A stretch of 9,971 bases of DNA from JANOMH01 sp031422295 (GCA_031422295.1 JANOQM010000075.1:1-9971), one strand, 5' to 3'. Positions 1 to 6,684 are shown, counted from the first letter of the stretch. The notes: generated by a model from the letters alone, not told the origin. Program-made: numbers and translations.

Positions 1-475
1 CCACGATGTGACCAATACCCAGACCATCGTGGACCGCCCCGCCAAGGATATGCGCCGGGCAAGGTCGGCGCTGTTGAACCTGATCCCCACCACAACCGGG
101 TCGGCGACCGCGATCACGCTGATCTACCCCGAACTCGCAGGACGCCTTAACGGCCATGCGGTGCGGGTCCCGCTGTTGAACGCCTCGCTGACCGATTGCG
201 TGTTCGAGGTGGAGCGGGCGACGACGGTGGAAGAGGTGAACGCGCTGTTCGCCGCCGCCGCCGCCGAAGGGCCGCTGAAGGGTATCCTTGGCTATGAAAT
301 GCGCGAGTTGGTCTCATCAGACTACACCAACGACCCCCGGTCTGCGATCATCGACGCGGCCTCCACCATGGTCATCAACGGCACGCAGGTGAAGATTTTC
401 GCGTGGTATGACAACGAATGGGGCTATGCCTGCCGCTTGGCCGACATCACCCGCATGGTTGCGGGGATGATGTGA
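1..475 (+). CDS. gapdh (ars-type): ArsJ-associated glyceraldehyde-3-phosphate dehydrogenase, 3' part only
   Basis: The C-terminal half of a type I GAPDH; the 5' end, with the catalytic Cys and most of the NAD-binding domain, lies before the window. The frame is open from base 2 (HDVTNTQTIVD...). Visible blocks are KDMRRARSALLNLIPTTTGS, LNGHAVRVPLLNASLTDCVF, a short SSDYTNDPRSAI block, and the C-terminal WYDNEWGYACRL motif that contacts NAD. In the ars setting this enzyme uses arsenate in place of phosphate on glyceraldehyde-3-phosphate and makes 1-arseno-3-phosphoglycerate, the substrate of ArsJ (known for the family). The WGYACR ending and direct coupling to arsJ favour the arsenic paralogue over the glycolytic enzyme. 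The stop TGA (473-475) overlaps the arsJ start as GTGA, which suggests translational coupling. The GTG at base 8 is an internal codon, not a start. Confidence 0.93.
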   Translation, partial: HDVTNTQTIVDRPAKDMRRARSALLNLIPTTTGSATAITLIYPELAGRLNGHAVRVPLLNASLTDCVFEVERATTVEEVNALFAAAAAEGPLKGILGYEMRELVSSDYTNDPRSAIIDAASTMVINGTQVKIFAWYDNEWGYACRLADITRMVAGMM

Positions 476-1734
476 GCGACACATCCAAGCCAGGCCCGAA
501 CGGCCTGCGCGCCTACGCTGCCGTCACCGCCGCCTATTGGGCTTTCATGCTGTCGGATGGCGCGCTGCGGATGCTGGTTCTGCTGCATTTCAACGGACTT
601 GGTTTTTCACCGATCCAGCTTGCCTATCTTTTCGTGCTTTATGAGGTGGCAGGCATCATTACCAACCTCGCCGCCGGATGGATTGCCGCACGGTTTGGCC
701 TGACATCCACCTTGTATGCGGGGCTTTTGCTGCAAATCGCAGCACTTGTGGCCCTGACAGCGCTTGATCCGGCTTGGTCGGTAGCGGCATCTGTGGCCTT
801 TGTCATGGCGGTTCAGGGCCTGTCCGGCATCGCAAAAGATTTGGCCAAGATGTCGTCGAAATCGGCAGTCAAGGTGCTGGCCCCCAAGGGTGATGGCACC
901 CTGTTCCGCTGGGTAGCCGCCCTGACAGGATCAAAAAATGCGGTTAAAGGCCTGGGGTTTTTCCTCGGTGCGGCGCTGCTTGCCTTGGCGGGGTTCAACG
1001 CGGCAATCTGGGGTATGGCGGCGGTTCTAGCCGTCATCCTGATCGCCGTGGCCCTGTTCATGCCCGAAGGCCTGCCCACAAAAGACAAGTCCGCCAAATT
1101 CACCGGCTGGCGGTCCACCGATCCGCGCATCAACAGGCTGTCGCTGGCGCGGATGTTCCTCTTTGGCGCGCGCGATGTCTGGTTCGTGGTGGGCGTGCCG
1201 ATCTATTTCCAGATGGTGCTGTCAGACGGCACGCCCGAGGGTCGCCGCTGGGCATTTTTCATGATCGGCGGGTTTCTGGCGCTGTGGATCATCGCCTACG
1301 GTGCCGTGCAGGCAGCTGCCCCCCGCATCCTGCAGGCACAAGGCAAACCGCAAGATGCGATCACCGCCGCCGCCATCCGTTGGGCGGGGCTGCTCGTGCC
1401 GATCCCGTTTGCACTGGCCGTACTGGCCTATGTGGCAGGCACCTCCGCCCCGTGGTTAAGCCTGTCGATCGTCGCGGGGCTTTTGCTGTTCGGCTATGTC
1501 TTCGCTGTGAATTCGTCCGTCCATTCCTACCTGATCCTTGCCTTCACAAACGATGATCGGGTGACGCGCGATATCGGATTTTACTACATGTCGAACGCGG
1601 CGGGCCGGTTGATCGGCACGCTGTTGTCTGGCGTCAGCTATCAGCTGGGTGGGTTGCCCTTGTGTCTGGCCACGGCGGGGCTGATGGCGGCTGGCAGTTG
1701 GGCTGCAGTGCGAAGGCTCGCAAAGGACGGTTAG
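472..1734 (+). CDS. arsJ: ArsJ, organoarsenical (1-arseno-3-phosphoglycerate) efflux MFS permease
   Basis: A 420-residue polytopic membrane protein of the major facilitator type, the usual length for ArsJ. The N-terminus reads SDTSKPGPNGLRAYAAVTAA, followed by YWAFMLSDGALRMLVLLHF, a typical ArsJ opening. Further ArsJ-like blocks are GLSGIAKDLAKMSSKSAVK and the loop before FGARDVWFVVGVPIYF. About twelve hydrophobic segments can be counted. The protein exports the unstable product of the upstream GAPDH, which breaks down outside the cell to arsenate and 3-phosphoglycerate (known for the family). I chose GTG 472 as the start because it forms a GTGA overlap with the GAPDH stop and the family N-terminus begins there. 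The longer open frame from 418 lies inside GAPDH. The gene ends with TAG at its natural C-terminus. No frameshift or missing segment is visible. Confidence 0.95.
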   Translation: MSDTSKPGPNGLRAYAAVTAAYWAFMLSDGALRMLVLLHFNGLGFSPIQLAYLFVLYEVAGIITNLAAGWIAARFGLTSTLYAGLLLQIAALVALTALDPAWSVAASVAFVMAVQGLSGIAKDLAKMSSKSAVKVLAPKGDGTLFRWVAALTGSKNAVKGLGFFLGAALLALAGFNAAIWGMAAVLAVILIAVALFMPEGLPTKDKSAKFTGWRSTDPRINRLSLARMFLFGARDVWFVVGVPIYFQMVLSDGTPEGRRWAFFMIGGFLALWIIAYGAVQAAAPRILQAQGKPQDAITAAAIRWAGLLVPIPFALAVLAYVAGTSAPWLSLSIVAGLLLFGYVFAVNSSVHSYLILAFTNDDRVTRDIGFYYMSNAAGRLIGTLLSGVSYQLGGLPLCLATAGLMAAGSWAAVRRLAKDG

Positions 1735-1780
1735 TCGTAGGGAACGCAATCACAGAAGCTCGATCTTTGAGGTAAGTTTA

Positions 1781-1809
1781 TTGCAAGCCCACTAGAGCCG
1801 ATTTATAAA
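1781..1809 (+). promoter_or_regulatory. Predicted sigma-70 promoter for arsR-acr3
   Basis: TTGCAA (1781-1786) and TATAAA (1804-1809) are separated by exactly 17 bp in the AT-rich 96-bp gap between arsJ and arsR. Predicted transcription would start near 1816, just before a 12-bp palindrome and the arsR start. This would let arsR and acr3 be transcribed separately from GAPDH-arsJ. Inferred from sequence only. Confidence 0.55.
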
Positions 1810-1827
1810 CAACTAAATAACTATTGA

Positions 1828-1839
1828 GATATGTATATC
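1828..1839. promoter_or_regulatory. Candidate ArsR operator (12-bp palindrome)
   Basis: GATATGTATATC has perfect 5-bp arms around a 2-bp centre. It sits immediately before the preferred arsR ATG and about 12 bp downstream of the predicted transcription start. ArsR repressors bind short AT-rich dyads at or near their own promoters, so position and symmetry fit autoregulation. The dyad is short and could be chance in AT-rich DNA. Confidence 0.4.
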
Positions 1840-2205
1840 ATGGAGGTAGGACGCGCACTTGTTGCATTCGCGGCACTTTCGCAAGAGCATCGGTTGCAGA
1901 TCGTCCGTCTGCTCGTGGTGGCGGGACCGGAGGGGATGGCAGCGGGAGCTTTGGGCACAAAGCTGAGCGCAGCATCGCCAAAGATGTCTTTCCACTTATC
2001 CCACTTGGAACAGGCCGGATTGATCGCATCCCGCAGGGACGGCAGATCAATCCGCTATTCCATTCAGGCTGCAGCACTTTCCGGGCTGATCGGCTTCCTT
2101 TTGCGCGACTGCTGCCAAGGCCAACCCGAGATTTGCGGCCCCGCAATGGCTGATCTGGTTCAGAACGCCACCTGCACACCAACAATCTGCGAGAGCGTCC
2201 CGTGA
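1840..2205 (+). CDS. arsR: ArsR-family arsenite-responsive repressor
   Basis: A small winged-helix regulator of the ArsR/SmtB family, 121 residues from ATG 1840. It opens MEVGRALVAFAALSQEHRLQ, a typical ArsR first helix. The recognition helix is in the segment ASPKMSFHLSHLEQAGLI, and the wing is RRDGRSIRYS. The sensor is probably C-terminal: residues 91 and 92 form a Cys pair (RDCCQGQPEIC) with a third Cys at 99, resembling the C-terminal As(III) site of Acidithiobacillus-type ArsR; two more Cys lie at 112 and 117. As(III) binding would release DNA and induce the operon. ATG 1831 (three more residues) is an alternative start. I prefer 1840 because a weak GAG lies about 11 nt upstream and homologues begin near there. 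The stop overlaps the acr3 start as GTGA. Confidence 0.93.
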   Translation: MEVGRALVAFAALSQEHRLQIVRLLVVAGPEGMAAGALGTKLSAASPKMSFHLSHLEQAGLIASRRDGRSIRYSIQAAALSGLIGFLLRDCCQGQPEICGPAMADLVQNATCTPTICESVP

Positions 2206-2783
2206 AACGATTGTCCTTTCTTGACCGCTATCTGACCCTGTGGATTTTCGCGGCCATGGCGCTTGGCATTGCACTCGGCCACCTGTTCCCCAGACTGCCC
2301 GCCGGGCTTGAGGCGATGTCGGTCGGCACCACCAACCTGCCGATTGCGATTGGCCTCATACTTATGATGTATCCGCCCTTGGCGAAGGTCCGCTACGCCG
2401 ACCTGCCACGGGTATTTGACGACAAAAAGGTGCTGGCGCTGTCGATGCTGCAAAACTGGGTGATCGGCCCGGTTCTGATGTTCGCGCTGGCGGTGATCTT
2501 CTTGCACGACAGTCCGGAATACATGACGGGGCTTATCCTGATCGGATTGGCCCGCTGCATCGCTATGGTGCTGATCTGGAACGGGCTAGCATACGGTGAC
2601 AGTCAATATGGCGCCGCCTTGGTTGCCTTCAATTCGGTATTCCAGATCCTGTTTTTCTCCAGCTATGCTTGGTTCTTTTTGACAGTTCTTCCACCATTCT
2701 TCGGGCTGGAGGGGCAGGTCATTGATGCTGGGTTCTGGACTATCACACAGGCGGTACTGATCTATCTCGGGATACCACTTGCA
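2202..2783 (+). pseudogene. acr3: ACR3-type arsenite permease, 3'-truncated
   Basis: The first ~194 residues match the ACR3 (BASS-fold) arsenite/H+ antiporter family: LSFLDRYLTLWIFAAMALGI, then NLPIAIGLILMMYPPLAKVR, NWVIGPVLMFALAVIF and GLARCIAMVLIWNGLAYGD. The last block holds the conserved membrane Cys (residue 119) needed for arsenite transport in studied ACR3 proteins. About six hydrophobic segments are present (near 12-30, 45-62, 76-102, 108-129, 135-165, 178-194). Family members are about 350-400 residues with ten segments, so the C-terminal four, with the essential late Glu, are missing. Similarity ends at YLGIPLA, near 2783. The start is GTG 2202, in a GTGA overlap with arsR. Loss of arsenite efflux is the likely result. 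The frame continues into the next gene rather than stopping. Confidence 0.85.
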
Positions 2784-3875
2784 CCGCTCCCCCTATGTGT
2801 GCCACCTGAAATCGATATTGATCAGGACAAACCCGTGACCCCAAGATATGCACAGCGGATGGCCAAGGTTCGGCCGTCAGCCATCGGCGAGCTGTTGGCT
2901 CTTGGGGCCGATCCGTCGATCATTTCCTTCGGCGGCGGCTATCCCGACGCGACCCTGTTTCCAACGGATCAGCTTGACGCCATTTTTCACGACATCATCC
3001 AGACGCCCGGTGGGGCCGCGATGCAGTATGCGCCCTCGAACGGCCTGCCGCATTTGCGCGACCAGATCGCCCACCTGATGAGCGTGGATGGCACGCCCAG
3101 CACCGGCGATGACGTGCTGATCCTGCAAGGCTCGCAGCAGGGTCTGGACTTTGCCGCCCGGATGCTGATTGACCCGGGCGACGTGATCGTGACCGAGGAC
3201 CCCACCTTTCTGGGCGCGCTTATCGCGTTTGAACCCAGCCAGCCCCAGTATGCCGTCGTCCCGGTCGATGCAGACGGGATGCAGACCGAACATCTCGAAG
3301 CGGTCCTTAAGGCCAATCCACGGGCGAGGATGATCTACACGGTCCCGGATTTCCAGAATCCGACGGGCGTGACCCTTTCGCTTGCTCGCCGCAAGCAGTT
3401 GATCGCGCTGGCCAACCGTCACAACCTGATCGTGCTGGAAGACACACCCTATCGCCACATCCGGTTTTCCGGTGAGAACCTGCCCACCCTCAAGTCGTTG
3501 GACACCGAGGGGCGGGTCATTCACTTGGGCAGCTTTTCCAAGGTGCTTGTCCCCGGTCTGCGCATCGGTTGGGCCGTTGCCGCCCCTGACCTGCTGGCCC
3601 GCATGGGCCTGCTGAAAGTAGCCGCCGACACCCAGACTTCAACGCTCAACATGGCGGCGGCCAGCCTGTTTCTGGGCCGCCACGATCTGGCGGACCATAT
3701 CGCGACCTTGCGGACCGCATACGCCCGCAAAAAGGAGGTCATGCTCGACGCGGTCCGGCAGCATTTCCCGCAAGAAATCACTGTAACCGATCCCAAGGGC
3801 GGTCTTTTCATCTGGGCCACGTTCCCGAAAGTCTTTGACGCCACCGCCTTCATGCGCGACGTGGCTTTGCCGTAG
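2202..3875 (+). CDS. Chimeric ORF: ACR3 N-terminus fused in frame to an aminotransferase
   Basis: A single uninterrupted 557-codon frame. Residues 1-194 are ACR3 membrane segments, 195-211 are a low-similarity linker (PLPLCVPPEIDIDQDKP) and 212-557 are a PLP aminotransferase with Lys 447. The linker looks like translated intergenic DNA: it ends in an AGGA ribosome-binding site and GTG start for the aminotransferase (2824-2837). The in-frame join therefore looks accidental, from a deletion or recombination that removed the 3' part of acr3. If translated from 2202, six membrane segments would leave the enzyme on the cytoplasmic side, so expression is not impossible. An automatic caller would report this as one protein, which would be misleading. 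An assembly join cannot be excluded from sequence alone. Confidence 0.7.
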   Translation: MKRLSFLDRYLTLWIFAAMALGIALGHLFPRLPAGLEAMSVGTTNLPIAIGLILMMYPPLAKVRYADLPRVFDDKKVLALSMLQNWVIGPVLMFALAVIFLHDSPEYMTGLILIGLARCIAMVLIWNGLAYGDSQYGAALVAFNSVFQILFFSSYAWFFLTVLPPFFGLEGQVIDAGFWTITQAVLIYLGIPLAPLPLCVPPEIDIDQDKPVTPRYAQRMAKVRPSAIGELLALGADPSIISFGGGYPDATLFPTDQLDAIFHDIIQTPGGAAMQYAPSNGLPHLRDQIAHLMSVDGTPSTGDDVLILQGSQQGLDFAARMLIDPGDVIVTEDPTFLGALIAFEPSQPQYAVVPVDADGMQTEHLEAVLKANPRARMIYTVPDFQNPTGVTLSLARRKQLIALANRHNLIVLEDTPYRHIRFSGENLPTLKSLDTEGRVIHLGSFSKVLVPGLRIGWAVAAPDLLARMGLLKVAADTQTSTLNMAAASLFLGRHDLADHIATLRTAYARKKEVMLDAVRQHFPQEITVTDPKGGLFIWATFPKVFDATAFMRDVALP

Positions 3876-4028
3876 GCGCGCGTGGCCTATGTTCCCGGGG
3901 CCAGCTTTTTTCCGCTGACCCCGCGTCCCAATCATGCCCGTCTGAACTTCTCGGCCCAGTCCGTGGAAAATATCCAGACCGGGATTGCCGCCTTGGGCAA
4001 AGCCCTGCACGCCCACCTTTTGTCCTGA
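2835..4028 (+). pseudogene. PLP-dependent class I/II aminotransferase with an in-frame amber stop
   Basis: A fold-type I aminotransferase of the kind related to 2-aminoadipate and MocR-type enzymes. From GTG 2835 (AGGA 7 nt upstream) it would be 397 residues, the usual size. Visible motifs: IISFGGGYPDATLFP, MQYAPSNGLPHLRDQI, PDFQNPTG (Asn 175), VLEDTPYRHIRF (Asp 203, Tyr 206), SFSKVLVPGLRIGW (PLP Lys 236, Arg 243). TAG at 3873-3875 ends the frame after 346 residues, yet the same frame continues with RVAYVPGASFF and NHARLNFS, the family C-terminus, to TGA 4026-4028. The missing tail holds the Arg that binds the substrate carboxylate, so the short product should be inactive. AAG- or CAG-to-TAG is the simplest cause. 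Substrate unknown. The RraA-like gene follows after 12 bp, so the two were probably co-transcribed. Confidence 0.85.
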
Positions 4029-4040
4029 ACCAGAGGTCCC

Positions 4041-4712
4041 ATGCCCGTCACTCTGCACACCCCGCCCGCCTCTGACCTGACCCCAAACGAAATCGCCCGC
4101 TGGGCCGCCATTCCCGTCGCGGTCGCCGTCGATCTTGTCCGGGACGCGGGCCAGATCGACCCCGCCATACGCCCGCTGCGGTCTGCGGGCCAGCAGCCCC
4201 GGCTGTTTGGCCAGGCCGTCACCGTCCGCTGCGAGGCACCCGATTTTGGGGCGGTTCTGCAGGTGCTAGACGTGATCCAGCGGGCGCAGGTGCTGGTGAT
4301 CGACGCCGCAGGTCACCGGGATACAGCGATGATTGGCGACATTCTTTCGGGTCACTTGCGCAACAAGGGCATTGCGGGCCTGGTCTGCGACGGGGCCGTG
4401 CGCGACACAGGCACCCTCGGCGGTTGGGACGATTTCTCGGTCTTTTCGCGCTGGATCACCCCTCGCGGTCCGACCGGAGCCGACCGTGGCGCGGTCAACC
4501 TGCCCGTGGTGATCGGCGGCTGCCTCGTCTCACCGGGCGATCTGGTGATCGGCGATGACGACGGTCTCGTATCGCTGTCACCCCGGATCGTCAGAACCCG
4601 CATCGCGGATGCAGAAGCCAAACTCTCCCGCGAAAGCGACTGGATCAGCGCGCTTGCCTCTGGCAAATCTGCGGCCGAGGTCTTTGGCCTCGCGCCGACT
4701 GTCCAGCCCTGA
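4041..4712 (+). CDS. RraA-like / 4-hydroxy-4-methyl-2-oxoglutarate aldolase family protein
   Basis: A 223-residue protein of the RraA/HMG-aldolase fold. Family motifs: LFGQAVTVRC, VIDAAGHRDTAMIGDILSGH, then GIAGLVCDGAVRDT and SPGDLVIGDDDGLVSL. Arg 122 and Asp 123 in DGAVRD correspond to the substrate-binding Arg and the metal-site Asp of class II pyruvate aldolases. Known members cleave 4-hydroxy-4-methyl-2-oxoglutarate to two pyruvates and often decarboxylate oxaloacetate; the RNase E inhibitor RraA shares the fold but is shorter. The catalytic residues and the catabolic neighbours (aminotransferase, amidases) favour an aldolase or decarboxylase over an RNase E regulator; the substrate cannot be told. 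Start ATG 4041 has AGAGG four bases upstream. It probably shares a transcript with the aminotransferase and ends convergently with amidase 1, 56 bp away. Confidence 0.85.
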   Translation: MPVTLHTPPASDLTPNEIARWAAIPVAVAVDLVRDAGQIDPAIRPLRSAGQQPRLFGQAVTVRCEAPDFGAVLQVLDVIQRAQVLVIDAAGHRDTAMIGDILSGHLRNKGIAGLVCDGAVRDTGTLGGWDDFSVFSRWITPRGPTGADRGAVNLPVVIGGCLVSPGDLVIGDDDGLVSLSPRIVRTRIADAEAKLSRESDWISALASGKSAAEVFGLAPTVQP

Positions 4713-4727
4713 GTGACCCGCAGCACC

Positions 4728-4741
4728 GACAGCGCGCTGTC
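4728..4741. repeat. Perfect 14-bp palindrome between convergent genes
   Basis: GACAGCGCGCTGTC is its own reverse complement. It lies 16 bp past the RraA-like stop and 27 bp from the amidase stop. No T-run follows on either strand, so it is not a classic intrinsic terminator, but together with the hairpin at 4753 it could help end transcription in both directions. Confidence 0.5.
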
Positions 4742-4752
4742 ACAGCAGGGCG

Positions 4753-4769
4753 CCGCCTTGAGGCGGTTT
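4753..4769 (+). terminator. Weak intrinsic terminator-like hairpin
   Basis: CCGCC (4753-4757), loop TTGA, GGCGG (4762-4766), then only TTT. It is placed correctly to end the aminotransferase-RraA transcript and overlaps the last base of the convergent amidase. The five-pair GC stem is sound but the U-tract is short, so termination may be partial or Rho-assisted. Confidence 0.4.
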
Positions 4770-6154
4770 CATGCCATGGCCAGTGCAACCGGTTCCGGTG
4801 ACAGGATTTCGCCCGCGTCAAACAGTAGATCTTCCCGAAACTGATCAGCCACAAGCTGCACGCCGACAGGGCTGGACCCTGCATATCCTGTCGCAACCGT
4901 AAGACCGGGCAGGCCCATGAAGGGGGTGGCGATCATCGGCAGCTGCGCTTCCAGCACGGCGTCGAACGCGGCAGGCGAGGCGACGTCAAGGTGATTGAGG
5001 AAGGGCAATTCTCCCGAGACCGGGCACAGAACCAGCGGCCATTCCGCAAGAAATGTCCGCCACAGGCGGGTAAGTCTCGCGCGGGCCTTTAGCGTGGACA
5101 TCAGTCCGTGCAGGTCGATTTCCGGGCAGTGGCGGGTCAGTTGCGTGTAGACGAAATTTGCGTCCGGATCGTCTTCCGCCCGCAAAGCAGCTGCGGCGTC
5201 CTGTCGGAACTCAGCCATCCAAAGGCGCAACTGCATATCCATTGCCTCGCGCAGCGGCGGCGGTTGCACCTCGTCCACCTGATAGCCCGCAGCCCGCAGC
5301 TTCGCCGCAGCGGCACGCAGGGCATATCGGACGGGCTTGGCTACCGACATGCCATCCGGCGCTTCGACATAGGCAACCTTGCGGGGCACTTCTGCGCCCC
5401 GCAGTGGCATCGGTTGCCACCAGGGATCCCGCGTGTCACGCGCGGCCATGGCGGCAAGCGCCAGTCGCAGATCGGCAACCGATCTGGCCAGCGGGCCGGA
5501 CACCGCCATCAACTGCCCGCCGATCAGCCGATCTCCGGCGGTCGCATTAAAGGCGGCGACGCGGCCCAACGAAGGGCGCAGGCCGTGCACGCCACAGGCA
5601 TAGGCCGGATACCTGATTGATCCGGCAATGTCGGTTCCGTGGCCGACAGCCCCCATGCCGGACGCGACCGCAGCACCGGCCCCGCCAGAAGACCCACCCG
5701 GCGTCAGGGACCGGTCTCGCGGATTTGTGGTTCCACCATGCAGGCTGTTGCGGGTGAACCAGCGCAGCGAAAACGCGGGGGTATTCGTGCGACCAACGAC
5801 AATCGCGCCTGCCTTGCGCAGGTTTGCCACCACCGGGCTGTCAAATTCCGCGCCAAGCGTCGCTTGGGTTCGCAGACCGTTCGTGGTGGCATATCCCACT
5901 TGGTCGACGTTCACCTTTATCGTAACCGCAACGCCGGTCAACGGGCCCGGGGTTTCTCCACGCGCCAAGCCGATGTCGGCGGCTTCTGCCGCAGCAAGAG
6001 CCTGTTCATCCATGCGCTGAACGATGGCGTTCAGGGCGGGGTTGACTGCCTCGATCCGCTCCAACACGGACGAGACCGCTTCCTTCACCGAAATCTGTCG
6101 TGCGGCAACCATTGGCGCCAGCTCGCTTGCTGTCAGTGTCCATAATTCGGTCAT
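4769..6154 (-). CDS. Amidase-signature family hydrolase 1
   Basis: A 461-residue enzyme of the amidase signature family, which hydrolyses amide bonds with a Ser-cisSer-Lys triad. The triad is intact: Lys 80 in GVAVTIKVNVDQVG, Ser 155 in TPGGSSGGAGAA, and the nucleophile Ser 179 in GTDIAGSIRYPA, 24 residues after the cis-Ser as in the family. GVHGLRPSLGRV and LPGLTVATG are further family blocks. It lacks a signal peptide and should be cytoplasmic. The start is set at MTELWTLTASEL (ATG at 6154); the open frame continues 29 codons upstream but that stretch has no family similarity. Only an AG-rich stretch (AGAAAGA) precedes this start. Substrate cannot be deduced; GatA is unlikely because no gatB or gatC is near. 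It faces the aminotransferase-RraA pair convergently. Confidence 0.92.
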   Translation of the reverse strand: MTELWTLTASELAPMVAARQISVKEAVSSVLERIEAVNPALNAIVQRMDEQALAAAEAADIGLARGETPGPLTGVAVTIKVNVDQVGYATTNGLRTQATLGAEFDSPVVANLRKAGAIVVGRTNTPAFSLRWFTRNSLHGGTTNPRDRSLTPGGSSGGAGAAVASGMGAVGHGTDIAGSIRYPAYACGVHGLRPSLGRVAAFNATAGDRLIGGQLMAVSGPLARSVADLRLALAAMAARDTRDPWWQPMPLRGAEVPRKVAYVEAPDGMSVAKPVRYALRAAAAKLRAAGYQVDEVQPPPLREAMDMQLRLWMAEFRQDAAAALRAEDDPDANFVYTQLTRHCPEIDLHGLMSTLKARARLTRLWRTFLAEWPLVLCPVSGELPFLNHLDVASPAAFDAVLEAQLPMIATPFMGLPGLTVATGYAGSSPVGVQLVADQFREDLLFDAGEILSPEPVALAMA

Positions 6155-6344
6155 TTGATCTTTCTGCAAACAAAGGCTTCGGCCATTCGACCCAAGTCGG
6201 CCCGGCAAAAGCAGGATGACAGCCCAATCGAGGACAGACAACCCGCAGATGCAAGATACCCCTTAGCTTGCAAGGGTCCAGCGCAAGACAGGCCACTACC
6301 CAGGGCGATTATGGGACTGCCAGTGTGGGGGGGGGGTAGGTTTG
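6155..6344. other. Intergenic region upstream of amidase 1, no gene seen
   Basis: No credible coding frame on either strand. It must hold any promoter of amidase 1 (minus strand), but I could not fix a convincing -35/-10 pair. A run of ten G (6327-6336) lies near the broken inner edge of the IS110 remnant. Part of this stretch may be IS-derived. Confidence 0.6.
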
Positions 6345-6365
6345 GCGCTTCACGAACGGCTTTAC

Positions 6366-6602
6366 CTAAGCCGGGGGGATCAGACGAACATCGTGACCGA
6401 GCTGTCCGATCTTGCGCACCCAGTAATGTGAGCCGCCACAGGCCTTCATCGCAACACTGCAAGCCTGCCGTTGGCTGTAGAACGCCAGCACCTGATCCCG
6501 TCTCAGCTTCTTGCACAACACTGCCCATCCCGAGGCATCAGCCCCATGCGCCCGAAACACAGTCTTCGCCAAGTTGATTCTGACTGTGAAAATCTCCAAC
6601 AT
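6366..6602 (-). pseudogene. IS110-family transposase, N-terminal fragment
   Basis: A 78-codon frame from ATG 6602, with the IS110 opening (INLAKTVFRAHGADASG), then LCKKLRRDQVLAFYS, VAMKACGGSHYW and LGHDVRLIPPA. Intact relatives read xDLAK and MEACxSxHxW at these points. Here the first Asp of the DEDD catalytic set is Asn and the Glu is Lys, so two of four catalytic residues are lost. TAG at 6366-6368 stands where relatives have Tyr (PPA-Tyr-VKPFVKRQ), and the same frame continues VKPFVKRQ before similarity ends. The fragment is dead: missense changes, a nonsense codon and a large 3' truncation. Confidence 0.85.
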
Positions 6603-6661
6603 GACCGCTTTCCTTTGTGGATCATTGCAGGCCCACCCTGTCATATCGATACCTTCGGGAA

Positions 6662-6684
6662 GCGGTCACATCGTCAACGACCGC
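6662..6684. other. Hairpin in the IS110 leader (possible bridge-RNA relic)
   Basis: GCGGTC (6662-6667) and GACCGC (6679-6684) pair perfectly around an 11-nt loop, about 60 nt upstream of the transposase start on the minus strand. IS110 elements encode a structured bridge RNA in this leader, with internal loops that pair target and donor DNA. One stem-loop is suggestive but not enough to assign an RNA. Confidence 0.3.

Noticed and set aside
2877..3524. 215-codon minus-strand open frame
   Set aside because: Lies opposite the aminotransferase core, which has clear family motifs. No recognisable domain on the minus strand.
3873..3875. TAG as a recoded sense codon (amber read-through)
   Set aside because: In-frame TAG also occurs in the IS110 fragment (6366-6368), but arsJ ends naturally with TAG at 1732-1734 and the IS110 fragment carries other damage. 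Ordinary nonsense mutation is simpler.
2202..3875. The chimera as a selected new arsenic-linked enzyme
   Set aside because: The linker looks like untranslated leader with its own ribosome-binding site and GTG, ACR3 is cut mid-protein, and the aminotransferase part is itself interrupted. I report it as an accident unless homologues show otherwise.
5108..5620. Long plus-strand open frames inside the amidase 1 region (also 5628-6145)
   Set aside because: They are antisense to a complete amidase with an intact triad and have the Arg/His/Pro-rich composition of shadow frames.
4769..6154. Amidase 1 as GatA of the tRNA amidotransferase
   Set aside because: No gatB or gatC nearby, and the position in a catabolic accessory cluster argues against it.
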